Source: a virus. From it: 36,891 nt of DNA. A program made the position numbers and the translations under genes. A model generated the notes under the pieces. It was not told the origin of the DNA, ran no database searches, and worked only from the letters and a program-made list of their open reading frames with translations. Below are positions 25,589 through 31,932 of the stretch, piece after piece. Position 1 is the stretch's first letter. Each line of letters starts with the position of its first letter. The stretch lies in the IMG/VR virus record IMGVR_UViG_3300028388_004445, positions 1-36,891 of that record; one strand, 5' to 3'.

Positions 25589-26517
25589 CAGTGAAAAAAT
25601 ACACATACAGTGAAATTTTCAATTCAATACAAGGGGAAGGTGTATTTACTGGCCAGTGGACGTTGTGGCTGCGATTCTTTATGTGCAACCTGCAGTGTAA
25701 CGGTTTTGGTCAGAAACATCCAACCAAACCAGAAACATGGGATCTTCCTTACGAAGATTTTGATGTGAGCACGGTTAAGCGAGTTGAAGATTTGCCTGTG
25801 TGGGAAAAGGGTTGTGACTCTAGCTACACATGGGCAAAGAAATATAAGCACCTAATGGCACAAAAGACCGCAGCTGAGATTTACCAAGACATTGTCGATG
25901 CTACACGAACACCATCTAATCCTCAAGGTAGGTTCCTCCACCCGAATAGCAATCAAACAGCTGATATGTGTTTCACTGGTGGTGAACCATTTCTTAAACC
26001 TGCACAAAATGCTGTGATGGAATTGTACCAGCTATTTAAGGACGATAATAATCTTCCGAGGTCAATTACATGGGAAACTAATGGTACACAACCATTAATG
26101 CCACACTTTGAAGCATATCTAACAAATCCAGGTAAGTTTGATACACCGGTATTGTTTAGCGTATCACCAAAATTGTGGACCGTTGCTGGTGAAAAGCGGG
26201 AAAAGGCAATTAAGCCAGATATTGTTAAAGAATATTATAGAATAGGTAATTTTATCAATCGCAACAGTAAGCTACCATCTGGTCAGTTAAAGTTTGTTGT
26301 TGGTGCAGATGATGAAATGTGGGAAGAACTTGAGGAAGTTGTTGCAATATTCCGCCAAGCTGGAGTAGACTGGCCGGTGTATATTATGCCTGTCGGTGCT
26401 ACTGTAGAAGAACAAGAAAGATCGGCTGGTGATGTGGCAAGGATAGCGTATCAGCGCGGATACAATGTTTCCGGAAGGCTTCATTGTTATCTGTGGGGCA
26501 ATGCAATTGGAACGTGA
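25585..26517 (+). CDS. queE: 7-carboxy-7-deazaguanine synthase QueE, phage-type radical SAM
   Basis: Radical SAM enzyme making CDG from carboxy-tetrahydropterin. 310 residues. SIQGEGVFTG (14-23) and the cluster cysteines Cys34 and Cys38 (CNLQC) are clear. The third cluster cysteine appears to be Cys77 in KGCDSSYTW, which resembles the WCDTxYTW of bacterial QueE. A 38-residue segment beginning GFGQKHPTKP therefore interrupts the usual CX3CX2C. MCFTGGEPFL (the GGEP SAM motif) is near residue 130, and ETNGTQ follows. Longer than bacterial QueE (about 220). Confidence 0.88.
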   Translation: MTVKKYTYSEIFNSIQGEGVFTGQWTLWLRFFMCNLQCNGFGQKHPTKPETWDLPYEDFDVSTVKRVEDLPVWEKGCDSSYTWAKKYKHLMAQKTAAEIYQDIVDATRTPSNPQGRFLHPNSNQTADMCFTGGEPFLKPAQNAVMELYQLFKDDNNLPRSITWETNGTQPLMPHFEAYLTNPGKFDTPVLFSVSPKLWTVAGEKREKAIKPDIVKEYYRIGNFINRNSKLPSGQLKFVVGADDEMWEELEEVVAIFRQAGVDWPVYIMPVGATVEEQERSAGDVARIAYQRGYNVSGRLHCYLWGNAIGT

Positions 26518-26526
26518 GGAATATAG

Positions 26527-27291
26527 ATGAGTGAATTTATTTCAACCAACCGCGATCGTGATGACATCGAAGAAGACATTGTAGATCAACAACCACCGAC
26601 AAGAGTTTCTAATCTATTGCGCGATCGACTAATCGCTAGTGGCCAGAGGTTTTTTGCTAACGACAATATTAGCGACTACATCAACGACGAAGAACGCGCA
26701 ATGTTGATTGATGAGCTGACTGTTAAGTTTGAGGATGTGCTAGACAGTCTGTTGATTGATAGGTTTAACGATCCAAACAGTCATGGGACGCCTCGCCGTC
26801 TCGCTAAAATGTATGTTAATGAGCTTATGCGCGGCCGTTTTTATCCTGGTCCGGAAGTTACTGCGTTCCCTAACGACAATGCTGAGACGCGCTATAGTGG
26901 GATGATTAACGTTCGCGCTGAGATTACGTCAATGTGCTCCCATCACCATCAACCGGTCAAGGGTGTTTGTTATATTGGCTTGCTGCCAAGTGTTAAGGTA
27001 ATTGGACTTAGCAAATACGCTCGTATTGCTCAGCACTGCGCAAGACGTGGAACGTTGCAGGAGGAGCTGACTAAGATGATCGCCGACGAGATTCAAGCAG
27101 CAACAAAAGCTACCGACATTGCGGTGTACATTCAGGGGACCCATGGGTGCATGGAGAATCGTGGCGTTTGTGCACATAGCTCACTAACGCAAACAGCGGA
27201 GCTGCGCGGACAATTCTTCAACCCAAGCGTTAAAAACGAATTCCTTGATTACATCAAAATGCAGCAACAATTTGCAGGAAATCGCACATAA
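26527..27291 (+). CDS. folE: GTP cyclohydrolase I, FolE-type
   Basis: Opens GTP to dihydroneopterin triphosphate, the entry step of queuosine-type synthesis. 254 residues. Zinc ligands Cys137 and a His in CSHHHQP, and Cys208 in GTHGCMENRGV, are present, as are GLSKYARIAQHCARRGTLQEELT, AVYIQGTHG and LRG near the C-terminus. An N-terminal extension of about 60 residues is acidic. GAGGAA is the ribosome site. It is the last gene of the thyX operon; a new promoter follows within six bases of its stop. Confidence 0.92.
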   Translation: MSEFISTNRDRDDIEEDIVDQQPPTRVSNLLRDRLIASGQRFFANDNISDYINDEERAMLIDELTVKFEDVLDSLLIDRFNDPNSHGTPRRLAKMYVNELMRGRFYPGPEVTAFPNDNAETRYSGMINVRAEITSMCSHHHQPVKGVCYIGLLPSVKVIGLSKYARIAQHCARRGTLQEELTKMIADEIQAATKATDIAVYIQGTHGCMENRGVCAHSSLTQTAELRGQFFNPSVKNEFLDYIKMQQQFAGNRT

Positions 27292-27296
27292 AGCTG

Positions 27297-27339
27297 TTGA
27301 CATTACTACCACTTTGACTTATATTTAATATGTAAGCAA
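27297..27339 (+). promoter_or_regulatory. Early promoter with TGTAAGCAA leader
   Basis: TTGACA, 17-base spacer, TATATT (27320-27325), five bases, then TGTAAGCAA (27331-27339), where the transcript should begin. Starts the accessory region. Confidence 0.88.
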
Positions 27340-27350
27340 GGAGAGTAATC

Positions 27351-27566
27351 ATGGATGTCGATCTCAACAATGTTGTTCTTACCAGTGGTGAGTACAAGGT
27401 CTCGATCGCACAACACAAAGTTGGTCGTAAGGTATACGATCAAGAACTGATGGTTTGGGGTCCTGCAATCGACGATGTTGTAATCCCGTTTGGCAGTGAG
27501 CCTGATTCGCTGGTTGGCGCGCTTAATACTGCAATCGCAATGATCAAAGATGTAACTTCCAAATAA
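27351..27566 (+). CDS. Small hypothetical protein, early
   Basis: 71 residues, first gene behind the strong promoter at 27297, with an AAGGAGAG ribosome site. Beta-rich N-terminal part (VVLTSGEYKVSIAQHKV), then a Pro/Gly linker and a C-terminal helix (LVGALNTAIAMIKDV). The family is not recognised. Position at the head of an early operon suggests a host-takeover or regulatory role, which is inference only. Confidence 0.68.
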   Translation: MDVDLNNVVLTSGEYKVSIAQHKVGRKVYDQELMVWGPAIDDVVIPFGSEPDSLVGALNTAIAMIKDVTSK

Positions 27567-27577
27567 GAGGAACTGGC

Positions 27578-27670
27578 ATGGAATATTGGATTTTGGCTGT
27601 TATCATCTTGACGATGGTTTCTTCAATTTTTGAAATTGTTAAGTATGACAAAAAGCTCAGCTATGCGTAA
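27578..27670 (+). CDS. Tiny membrane peptide
   Basis: 30 residues: MEYWILAVIILTMVSSIFEI forms one transmembrane helix, then a short charged tail. Ribosome site GAGGA, nine bases before the ATG. It lies 11 bases after the previous stop in the same operon. No family is recognised. Confidence 0.5.
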   Translation: MEYWILAVIILTMVSSIFEIVKYDKKLSYA

Positions 27671-27694
27671 TCCCAAAGTGCAGACATCAAATTT

Positions 27695-27759
27695 TATTCT
27701 CAAGGATAAATTGTATTCTCAAGGATAAAAAAAGGATAAATTGTATTCTCAAGGATAAA
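27695..27759 (+). repeat. Three direct repeats TATTCTCAAGGATAAA
   Basis: Exact 16-base copies at 27695, 27714 and 27744 (spacing 19 and 30), with a partial copy (AAAAAGGATAAATTG) between the last two. Each contains AAGGA. They occupy most of the 96-base gap before the BTLCP gene, which they supply with its only ribosome site. No open frame here. Confidence 0.88.
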
Positions 27760-27766
27760 AAATACG

Positions 27767-28315
27767 GTGTTTAAACGTACGATTATATCGGCGTTGCTTC
27801 TTGCAGCTGTAACGCCCCCTATGGCCGCAGCAAACAGCTTTATCGAAACCGGTAAAGCTCTGCCGCGGCCTCCTTCTGCATATATCGATATGTGCCTGCG
27901 CGAACCCAATTCAATTGCGTGTCACAACCCAGATCTTTCTACTGGAACCAACACTGCAATTAATTTGTGGATGTTAAATAAACAGATAAACAATCAAATC
28001 CAACCTATAGAAGATATAGACAACTATGGGATTAGTGATTACTGGACAACTGGTAGAACCACAGGAGACTGTGAGGACTACGTTTTTGCTAAGCGGGAAG
28101 CGCTGATTAAGCGGGGTTTTGATGCAAACCGGTTATCACTTGCCGTTGTCATGTATAACGGTGAAGGTCATGCGGTGCTCGTTGTTCGCACTGACCAGGC
28201 AGATGTTGTGTTAGATAACGTTACTGATTCAATTAAAACCTGGAATAAGACCAACTACAAGTTTTTGTGGATGCAGCAGTTTGGTGATCCTAATACATGG
28301 AAGGTAGTAAAATAA
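27767..28315 (+). CDS. Periplasmic transglutaminase-like cysteine protease (BTLCP, LapG-like)
   Basis: 182 residues with a Sec signal peptide (KR, then a hydrophobic stretch to about residue 18, cleavage likely after AAA near 22). Catalytic triad Cys102 in TTGDCEDYV, His135 in GEGHAVLVV and Asp150 in VVLDNVTD, as in the bacterial transglutaminase-like cysteine proteinase family (PF06035) that includes LapG, which cuts periplasmic adhesin anchors. It starts with GTG; the closest AAGG lies in the third direct repeat. The family is common in Proteobacteria, so host origin is likely. Its substrate in infection is unknown (envelope protein cleavage, lysis aid or adhesin release). Confidence 0.84.
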   Translation: MFKRTIISALLLAAVTPPMAAANSFIETGKALPRPPSAYIDMCLREPNSIACHNPDLSTGTNTAINLWMLNKQINNQIQPIEDIDNYGISDYWTTGRTTGDCEDYVFAKREALIKRGFDANRLSLAVVMYNGEGHAVLVVRTDQADVVLDNVTDSIKTWNKTNYKFLWMQQFGDPNTWKVVK

Positions 28316-28425
28316 TGACTAAGATGGAAGGCCATCTGTATAATGAGGCCACCGACGAGATCGAAAGGCTGCGCGCCCGGATCGCGGAGTTGGAGGTAGA
28401 ACTTGAGGAGAAGAACAATGGCTGA
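28315..28425 (+). CDS. Short coiled-coil peptide
   Basis: 36 residues starting at ATG in TAATG, sharing one base with the previous stop. Its core EATDEIERLRARIAELEVEL is a heptad helix. It overlaps the next gene by eight bases and is GC-rich like that gene, unlike its surroundings. The sequence EIxRLRxRIAELE recurs in the next gene as ADRIAELEAAL. Probably a small accessory protein, not recognised further. Confidence 0.5.
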   Translation: MTKMEGHLYNEATDEIERLRARIAELEVELEEKNNG

Positions 28426-28696
28426 CATCGTAGAACGGCTGCGGAATAGCGGGAGCAGGACAGAGATTGAACTGCACGAAGACCGCGAGGAAGCCGCCGA
28501 CCGCATCGCGGAGTTGGAGGCGGCGTTGCGGAACTGCGTCGAAATGCTGGACCAGTTGGTAGACGAAAGCGGTCGCAGCATTGAATGGGACGAAGAAGAC
28601 CCTTTCCGCAGGGGCGAATGGTTCTGGCCAGAAGATCTTGCCAAGATTGAAATCGCCCGCGCCGCACTGAAAGGAGACTGCGACGGTGGGACTTGA
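28418..28696 (+). CDS. GC-rich hypothetical protein, Ea22-like N-terminus
   Basis: 92 residues from ATG at 28418 (GAGGAGAAG upstream). MADIVERLRN...EAADRIAELEAALR is the layout seen in small proteins of rhizobial and roseobacter phages and Ea22-like proteins. The C-terminal half (EEDPFRRGEWFWPEDLAKIEIARAAL) is unfamiliar. GC content is clearly higher than the flanking genes, which suggests recent arrival from another phage or host. Confidence 0.6.
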   Translation: MADIVERLRNSGSRTEIELHEDREEAADRIAELEAALRNCVEMLDQLVDESGRSIEWDEEDPFRRGEWFWPEDLAKIEIARAALKGDCDGGT

Positions 28697-28784
28697 TGTA
28701 GCGGTACTAACTCTACTTAGCTTTGCTGCCGGGACATTCTTTGGCTGTATTTTGGGGTATTTGTACGGAAAAGACGATGAGTGA
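28686..28784 (+). CDS. Tiny membrane peptide
   Basis: 32 residues from GTG at 28686, overlapping the previous gene by 11 bases. Hydrophobic helix VLTLLSFAAGTFFGCILGYLY with GxxxG-like spacing, then KDDE. It overlaps the next small frame by eight bases. Holin-like size, but without further evidence. Confidence 0.45.
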   Translation: MGLDVAVLTLLSFAAGTFFGCILGYLYGKDDE

Positions 28785-28842
28785 CTTTGAGTTTATGTTA
28801 ATGGTCGTCGTGTTTCTAATTATTTGGATGGCTAGAGGGTAA
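28777..28842 (+). CDS. Tiny membrane peptide
   Basis: 21 residues (MSDFEFMLMVVVFLIIWMAR and a final Gly) starting inside the previous gene's end, with GGAAAAGACG upstream. It is one short hydrophobic helix ending in Arg-Gly. One base separates its stop from the next ATG. The frame fills a gap exactly, which supports translation, but it is very short. Confidence 0.4.
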   Translation: MSDFEFMLMVVVFLIIWMARG

Positions 28843-28843
28843 A

Positions 28844-29041
28844 ATGACTAGACCGTTGATAGTATTAGATGATCAGGGTACGATAATGTACGAGTTTACA
28901 TTTACGTACACTCACATGGATAAACAATGGGGAATCAATCTGTTTGCTTACAATTGGGATGATGCGCGTAAACGAGTGCAATCAATCAAAAAATCACTAG
29001 TAGTTGAAGGAAAGATGGAAGATGTGCAACAGTGGGACTGA
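28844..29041 (+). CDS. Small hypothetical protein
   Basis: 65 residues, two beta segments (PLIVLDDQGTIMYEFTFTYTH, then WGINLFAYNWDDARKRVQSIK) and a short helix. The second half, with NWDDARKRVQSI, resembles the C-terminus of small phage proteins with an xAxSxxDAxxRVxxI pattern, annotated hypothetical. It is translationally coupled to neighbours and ends three bases before the next ATG. Confidence 0.58.
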   Translation: MTRPLIVLDDQGTIMYEFTFTYTHMDKQWGINLFAYNWDDARKRVQSIKKSLVVEGKMEDVQQWD

Positions 29042-29044
29042 TAA

Positions 29045-29548
29045 ATGAGTGATAGACAGCAGAAATACTGGACGGTGACGCTACAGGAAGCCTTCGGAAA
29101 CACCGCGGCGGTAAAAAAGGGTCTGGAAGGTGAAGCGTTTATGACCCGTGTATTTGATCACTGGAAGTGGGAATGGCGGTTAAATCAATCAGATAAGAAA
29201 AAACAGCTGGATGGCTTGGATATTGAATTTAGAAGCCCAAACTGGGTTCACTGGTATTCTGCTGATATAAAAGCTAACATGAATCAGTATGGTACGTTTT
29301 ATGTGTACAATTGGATTGAAACCCTAAAATCCGATAGGGTTTTTCATGTAAACGTCGACACAGGGTGGATCGCTTATTACTCGGTTGATCGAATGCGACG
29401 TTTCTGGGAAGTTAATAAAGACCGTCGAGGGGATCGTTTAATTATTAGAACAAAGCATCGACCAAAATGGGTTACAGCACGTCGTATTAAACAAGCAGTT
29501 ATCGACGACGATGACGAACAAGTGATTGATTATGGAGATATAGTATGA
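29045..29548 (+). CDS. PD-(D/E)XK-like nuclease candidate
   Basis: 167 residues. The arrangement GLEGE (Glu28, Glu30), LDGLDIEF (Asp56, Asp59) and SADIKAN (Asp74, Lys76), with 15 residues between Asp59 and Asp74, fits the E...D...DxK core of PD-(D/E)XK nucleases. A later aromatic strand (YGTFYVYNW) also fits. DNA or RNA could be the substrate; a Holliday-junction or homing-type enzyme cannot be separated by eye. It overlaps the next gene by four bases (ATGA). Confidence 0.52.
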   Translation: MSDRQQKYWTVTLQEAFGNTAAVKKGLEGEAFMTRVFDHWKWEWRLNQSDKKKQLDGLDIEFRSPNWVHWYSADIKANMNQYGTFYVYNWIETLKSDRVFHVNVDTGWIAYYSVDRMRRFWEVNKDRRGDRLIIRTKHRPKWVTARRIKQAVIDDDDEQVIDYGDIV

Positions 29549-29928
29549 AAAAAAACTCTAATTATATTTGGGTAACGTTTGACAAAGAAGGCATTCACAA
29601 ATACCCAGCAGCACTTGAAGATCCAAATCTCGCAACAGGCGATCAGTATGATGTAAGCTTCCTAGGTTACCCACACCGGCATATTTTTAAGTTTCGTGTT
29701 GGCATCGAAGTTTGGCATGAAGACCGAGATATTGAGTTCATCCAGTTCAAGCGATGGCTGGAATCTCTGTATGCTGAGGGAGCGTTGGAGCTAGACTACA
29801 AATCCTGTGAGATGATTAGTGATGCTCTTGCTGAGAAGATCAATCAGCGCTATCCAGCGCGTTCTATCATGATTGAAGTGTCTGAAGATGGAGAAAATGG
29901 TTCGTGGGCTGAATATAGCGATCATTAA
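29545..29928 (+). CDS. T-fold (QueD/PTPS-like) conserved phage protein
   Basis: 127 residues. VSFLGYPHRHIFKFRVGIEV (His44, His46), RDIEFIQFKRWL (61-72), DYKSCEMISDALAEKI (84-99) and SIMIEVSEDGENGS (107-120) follow the order of PTPS/QueD proteins: HxH strand, D-F-xx-LK helix start, PTxEnlA helix, final E strand. No cysteine like QueD Cys29 is present before the His pair. I recall this conserved protein from marine T4-like phages without a known function. It is a distinct gene from the queD at 25.1 kb. Confidence 0.5.
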   Translation: MKKNSNYIWVTFDKEGIHKYPAALEDPNLATGDQYDVSFLGYPHRHIFKFRVGIEVWHEDRDIEFIQFKRWLESLYAEGALELDYKSCEMISDALAEKINQRYPARSIMIEVSEDGENGSWAEYSDH

Positions 29929-29931
29929 TTG

Positions 29932-29939
29932 TATAAATA
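29932..29939 (+). promoter_or_regulatory. T4-type late promoter TATAAATA
   Basis: Exact late box in the short gap before the gene at 29973, about 34 bases upstream of its ATG; suggests that gene and the two following are late. Confidence 0.75.
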
Positions 29940-29972
29940 ACTGTAAATAATTTATAGTATTTGGAGAACGCA

Positions 29973-30458
29973 ATGTCCGATTTAAAGTCGTTTGCTACTT
30001 TAAGAGCGCAGCTGTCAGAAAGTGCTGCTGAGGCCGCTAAGAAAAAACTAAAAAAGATGAGAGGACAAACTGTTTCGTTTACTCATCACGCATCCGGCGA
30101 GAAAATTAGCGGAACATATAAAGGCCTAAAGCAAATGGGTGGTCGTTCTTATGCCCATGTGGAGACGGGTAAAGGAGCTCATCGCGTCCCTCCACATCAA
30201 ATTCATCAGGTGCAAGAGAACTATATCGAAGAGTCAAAACATAATTTTAAGTGGTTTGATGTTAGCAAAATGAAGGATCAAGCATACGATCATCTTGATG
30301 ATACTGATCAATCGATGTTCAAGCACGCAGCTACTGCAGATGTGGGAGATCCGGATGGTAAGCGTCCTGATCACCACCTTGGTGTAAACACCAAGGCTTC
30401 TGGATCAAGACAGACGATTGCCTTGATGAAAAAATACGGCGCTAAGGAAATCAAATGA
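29973..30458 (+). CDS. Late protein, candidate packaged head protein
   Basis: 161 residues from ATG 29973, chosen over an in-frame TTG at 29961 because GGAG lies seven bases upstream of the ATG. The N-terminus MSDLKSFATLRAQLSESAAEA resembles a T4 capsid-targeting sequence: a short helix with SFxxF-like spacing ending in LSE followed by S, a gp21-type cleavage site. The next segment is very basic (AAKKKLKKMRGQ), then a small beta domain (VSFTHHASGEKISGTYKGLK). It has a TATAAATA promoter. Basic late proteins packaged with DNA (T4 internal proteins) fit this, as inference. Confidence 0.58.
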   Translation: MSDLKSFATLRAQLSESAAEAAKKKLKKMRGQTVSFTHHASGEKISGTYKGLKQMGGRSYAHVETGKGAHRVPPHQIHQVQENYIEESKHNFKWFDVSKMKDQAYDHLDDTDQSMFKHAATADVGDPDGKRPDHHLGVNTKASGSRQTIALMKKYGAKEIK

Positions 30459-30658
30459 GTAAACTGATCTCTTTTTCGCAGTTTGTTAGCGAGATGAAGG
30501 CGCGCCTTGCCTTAACACCGGAACGGACCGAGACGATGAACCGCAGCCTTAAGGAAAAGCTCGCCACCCTCGACCCCACCCGCCGGGCCGCAATCAAGGG
30601 ACAAGCCGATCGGCTGCATGAAGAGTATCTGAAGCAAAAACAGCTGCCACATCAATGA
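30455..30658 (+). CDS. Small late protein with SFxQFxxE N-terminus
   Basis: 67 residues, overlapping its neighbour by four bases. MSKLISFSQFVSE closely resembles the start of T4 internal proteins (KTYQEFIAE), the capsid-targeting peptide removed by gp21. The remainder (about residues 14-67) is basic and helical, and the DNA for that part is GC-rich compared with the neighbours, as if a foreign segment were fused behind a native leader. Function unknown; a packaged or structural role is inferred. Confidence 0.55.
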   Translation: MSKLISFSQFVSEMKARLALTPERTETMNRSLKEKLATLDPTRRAAIKGQADRLHEEYLKQKQLPHQ

Positions 30659-31326
30659 AATATGGATGGAAGTTTCTTCGCCAACTGTTAGTTGGGCCAA
30701 TTTCAGCAGCATTGTACCTGTATTTAATTATCGGGTATGGTGGTTATCGTTTGCTTGGTCAAGATAACATTATCGCAAGAATGTGGTTGTTTATTGTCGC
30801 AGGCCCGTTTCTCGTCCTTAACGCGTTGTACAATATTATTATCGGTACTTTTATTTGGCTTGACCTTCCAAGAGAATTAGCATACACACAACGAATAACA
30901 CGTTATGTCAAACAAGGCGATAAACTAGCTAAGTGGATTGCAATTACGTTAAACGAAGCAGATCCTAATCACGTGAAGCTGGTGCCTAATGATGACAATT
31001 TCGAGTACCGGTGGAAGATGATTAGACACTTACTTGTCGGCCCGATCAGTTTTGTTATGTTAGTTGCTTTTGGTTTGTACTTTTGGGGTCTTCGCACGTT
31101 TGGCCACACCGTGTTAAAATACCCATGGGCATTGCTCGTAGGCCTGCCAATGGGTATCATGAATTTTTTCTATAACACAATTATTGGCACGTTCATTTGG
31201 TTAGATCTTCCTCGCGAGGGAGGATACACTGGGCGAATTAAAAGACACCAGGCTGATGGTAATCAAATGGCTGATCACCTTGCACGAATGATCAACGAGT
31301 TCGACCCTGACCACTTTAACGTATAA
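30655..31326 (+). CDS. Membrane protein with two tandem repeats
   Basis: 223 residues made of two homologous halves (about 1-110 and 114-223). Each half has RxLLVGPIS with a first membrane helix, a second helix ending YNxIIGTFIWLDLPRE, then YTxRIxR, a Gly-x-x-(M/L)A segment and NExDPxHxxxV. So four membrane helices are expected. The half-unit resembles small phage proteins ending in (F/Y)DPxHC that I recall as unnamed. It is coupled to the previous gene (ATGA). Function is unknown; an inner-membrane role during infection is plausible. Confidence 0.66.
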   Translation: MKYGWKFLRQLLVGPISAALYLYLIIGYGGYRLLGQDNIIARMWLFIVAGPFLVLNALYNIIIGTFIWLDLPRELAYTQRITRYVKQGDKLAKWIAITLNEADPNHVKLVPNDDNFEYRWKMIRHLLVGPISFVMLVAFGLYFWGLRTFGHTVLKYPWALLVGLPMGIMNFFYNTIIGTFIWLDLPREGGYTGRIKRHQADGNQMADHLARMINEFDPDHFNV

Positions 31327-31342
31327 AAATTAAATTTCTCTG

Positions 31343-31385
31343 TTGACATAATCTTCAACAATCATTATGTTGAGGGTGTAAGCAA
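31343..31385 (+). promoter_or_regulatory. Early promoter with TGTAAGCAA leader
   Basis: TTGACA, 17-base spacer, TATGTT (31366-31371), five bases, TGTAAGCAA (31377-31385). Confidence 0.84.
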
Positions 31386-31401
31386 AGCAGAGGAAGATCA
31401 A

Positions 31402-31839
31402 ATGGGCGAATATGTCTACAAAGTTACTCGTCACACTGTGGAACTGAGCAACGGTGAAACCGCAAACGTCGCGGTATTTGCGTACAAGCCGACGTGGAAT
31501 TGGGATGCGCGGCCGACCAACGAACAAATGCACGTTCGTTCTGGGGCCGCAAAGTGTGATGCAAACGCTGACAAGCGCAGCGAGTGGATCGTCCTGGGTT
31601 TTTTCGACGAAAAGTCTGGTAAAATCCAAGTGGAGATTGAATCCACCGCAAAGAAAGTTGGTAAGCGTGGGTCGTTCTCTGACAGCTGGTTCGATATCAA
31701 AAAAGCTGAGGGTTCCGCTATCTGTGCTTCGTTGAGCCGTGAGATTATGCTGACGCGCACGGAAACTGTTGGAGATCGGTTTGTTACCTATGGTTATAAT
31801 CGTCGGCATGGTTGGAAGCAGCTTGAAACGGCTGCGTAA
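31402..31839 (+). CDS. Hypothetical early protein
   Basis: 145 residues with an AGAGGAAG ribosome site behind its own early promoter. Mixed alpha/beta with a strongly patterned N-terminus (YVYKVTRHTVELSNGETANVA) and a middle part rich in Lys, Trp and Ser. No motif recognised. GC content is higher than in the replication genes. The reverse strand also stays open for long stretches here, but those frames lack ribosome sites. Confidence 0.66.
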   Translation: MGEYVYKVTRHTVELSNGETANVAVFAYKPTWNWDARPTNEQMHVRSGAAKCDANADKRSEWIVLGFFDEKSGKIQVEIESTAKKVGKRGSFSDSWFDIKKAEGSAICASLSREIMLTRTETVGDRFVTYGYNRRHGWKQLETAA

Positions 31840-31864
31840 ACAATTGCAATTGTTAATTTTAACA
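31839..31864 (+). repeat. Overlapping palindromes before dpdA promoter
   Basis: AACAATTGCAATTGTT (31839-31854) is a perfect 16-base palindrome starting in the stop codon. TGTTAA-TT-TTAACA (31851-31864) is a second inverted repeat sharing four bases. They lie just upstream of the promoter at 31874; operator or hairpin. Confidence 0.6.
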
Positions 31865-31873
31865 ACTCAACTC

Positions 31874-31901
31874 TTGTCGTCGGGTAAGATTGTTTTATTA
31901 T
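31874..31901 (+). promoter_or_regulatory. Putative promoter of dpdA
   Basis: TTGTCG, 16-base spacer, TATTAT (31896-31901), about 30 bases before the dpdA start. Lacks the TGTAAGCAA element. Confidence 0.55.
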
Positions 31902-31932
31902 AGTGCATGATATTTAAATTGAGGTTTTACAT

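Noticed and set aside
27695-27759. CRISPR array
   Set aside because: Only three 16-base repeats with 3-base and 14-base gaps, the latter itself repeat-derived; no true spacers.
31330-31809. Long minus-strand frames opposite the 31402 gene
   Set aside because: Several reverse frames stay open because of base composition; none has a promoter or ribosome site, while the plus-strand gene has both.
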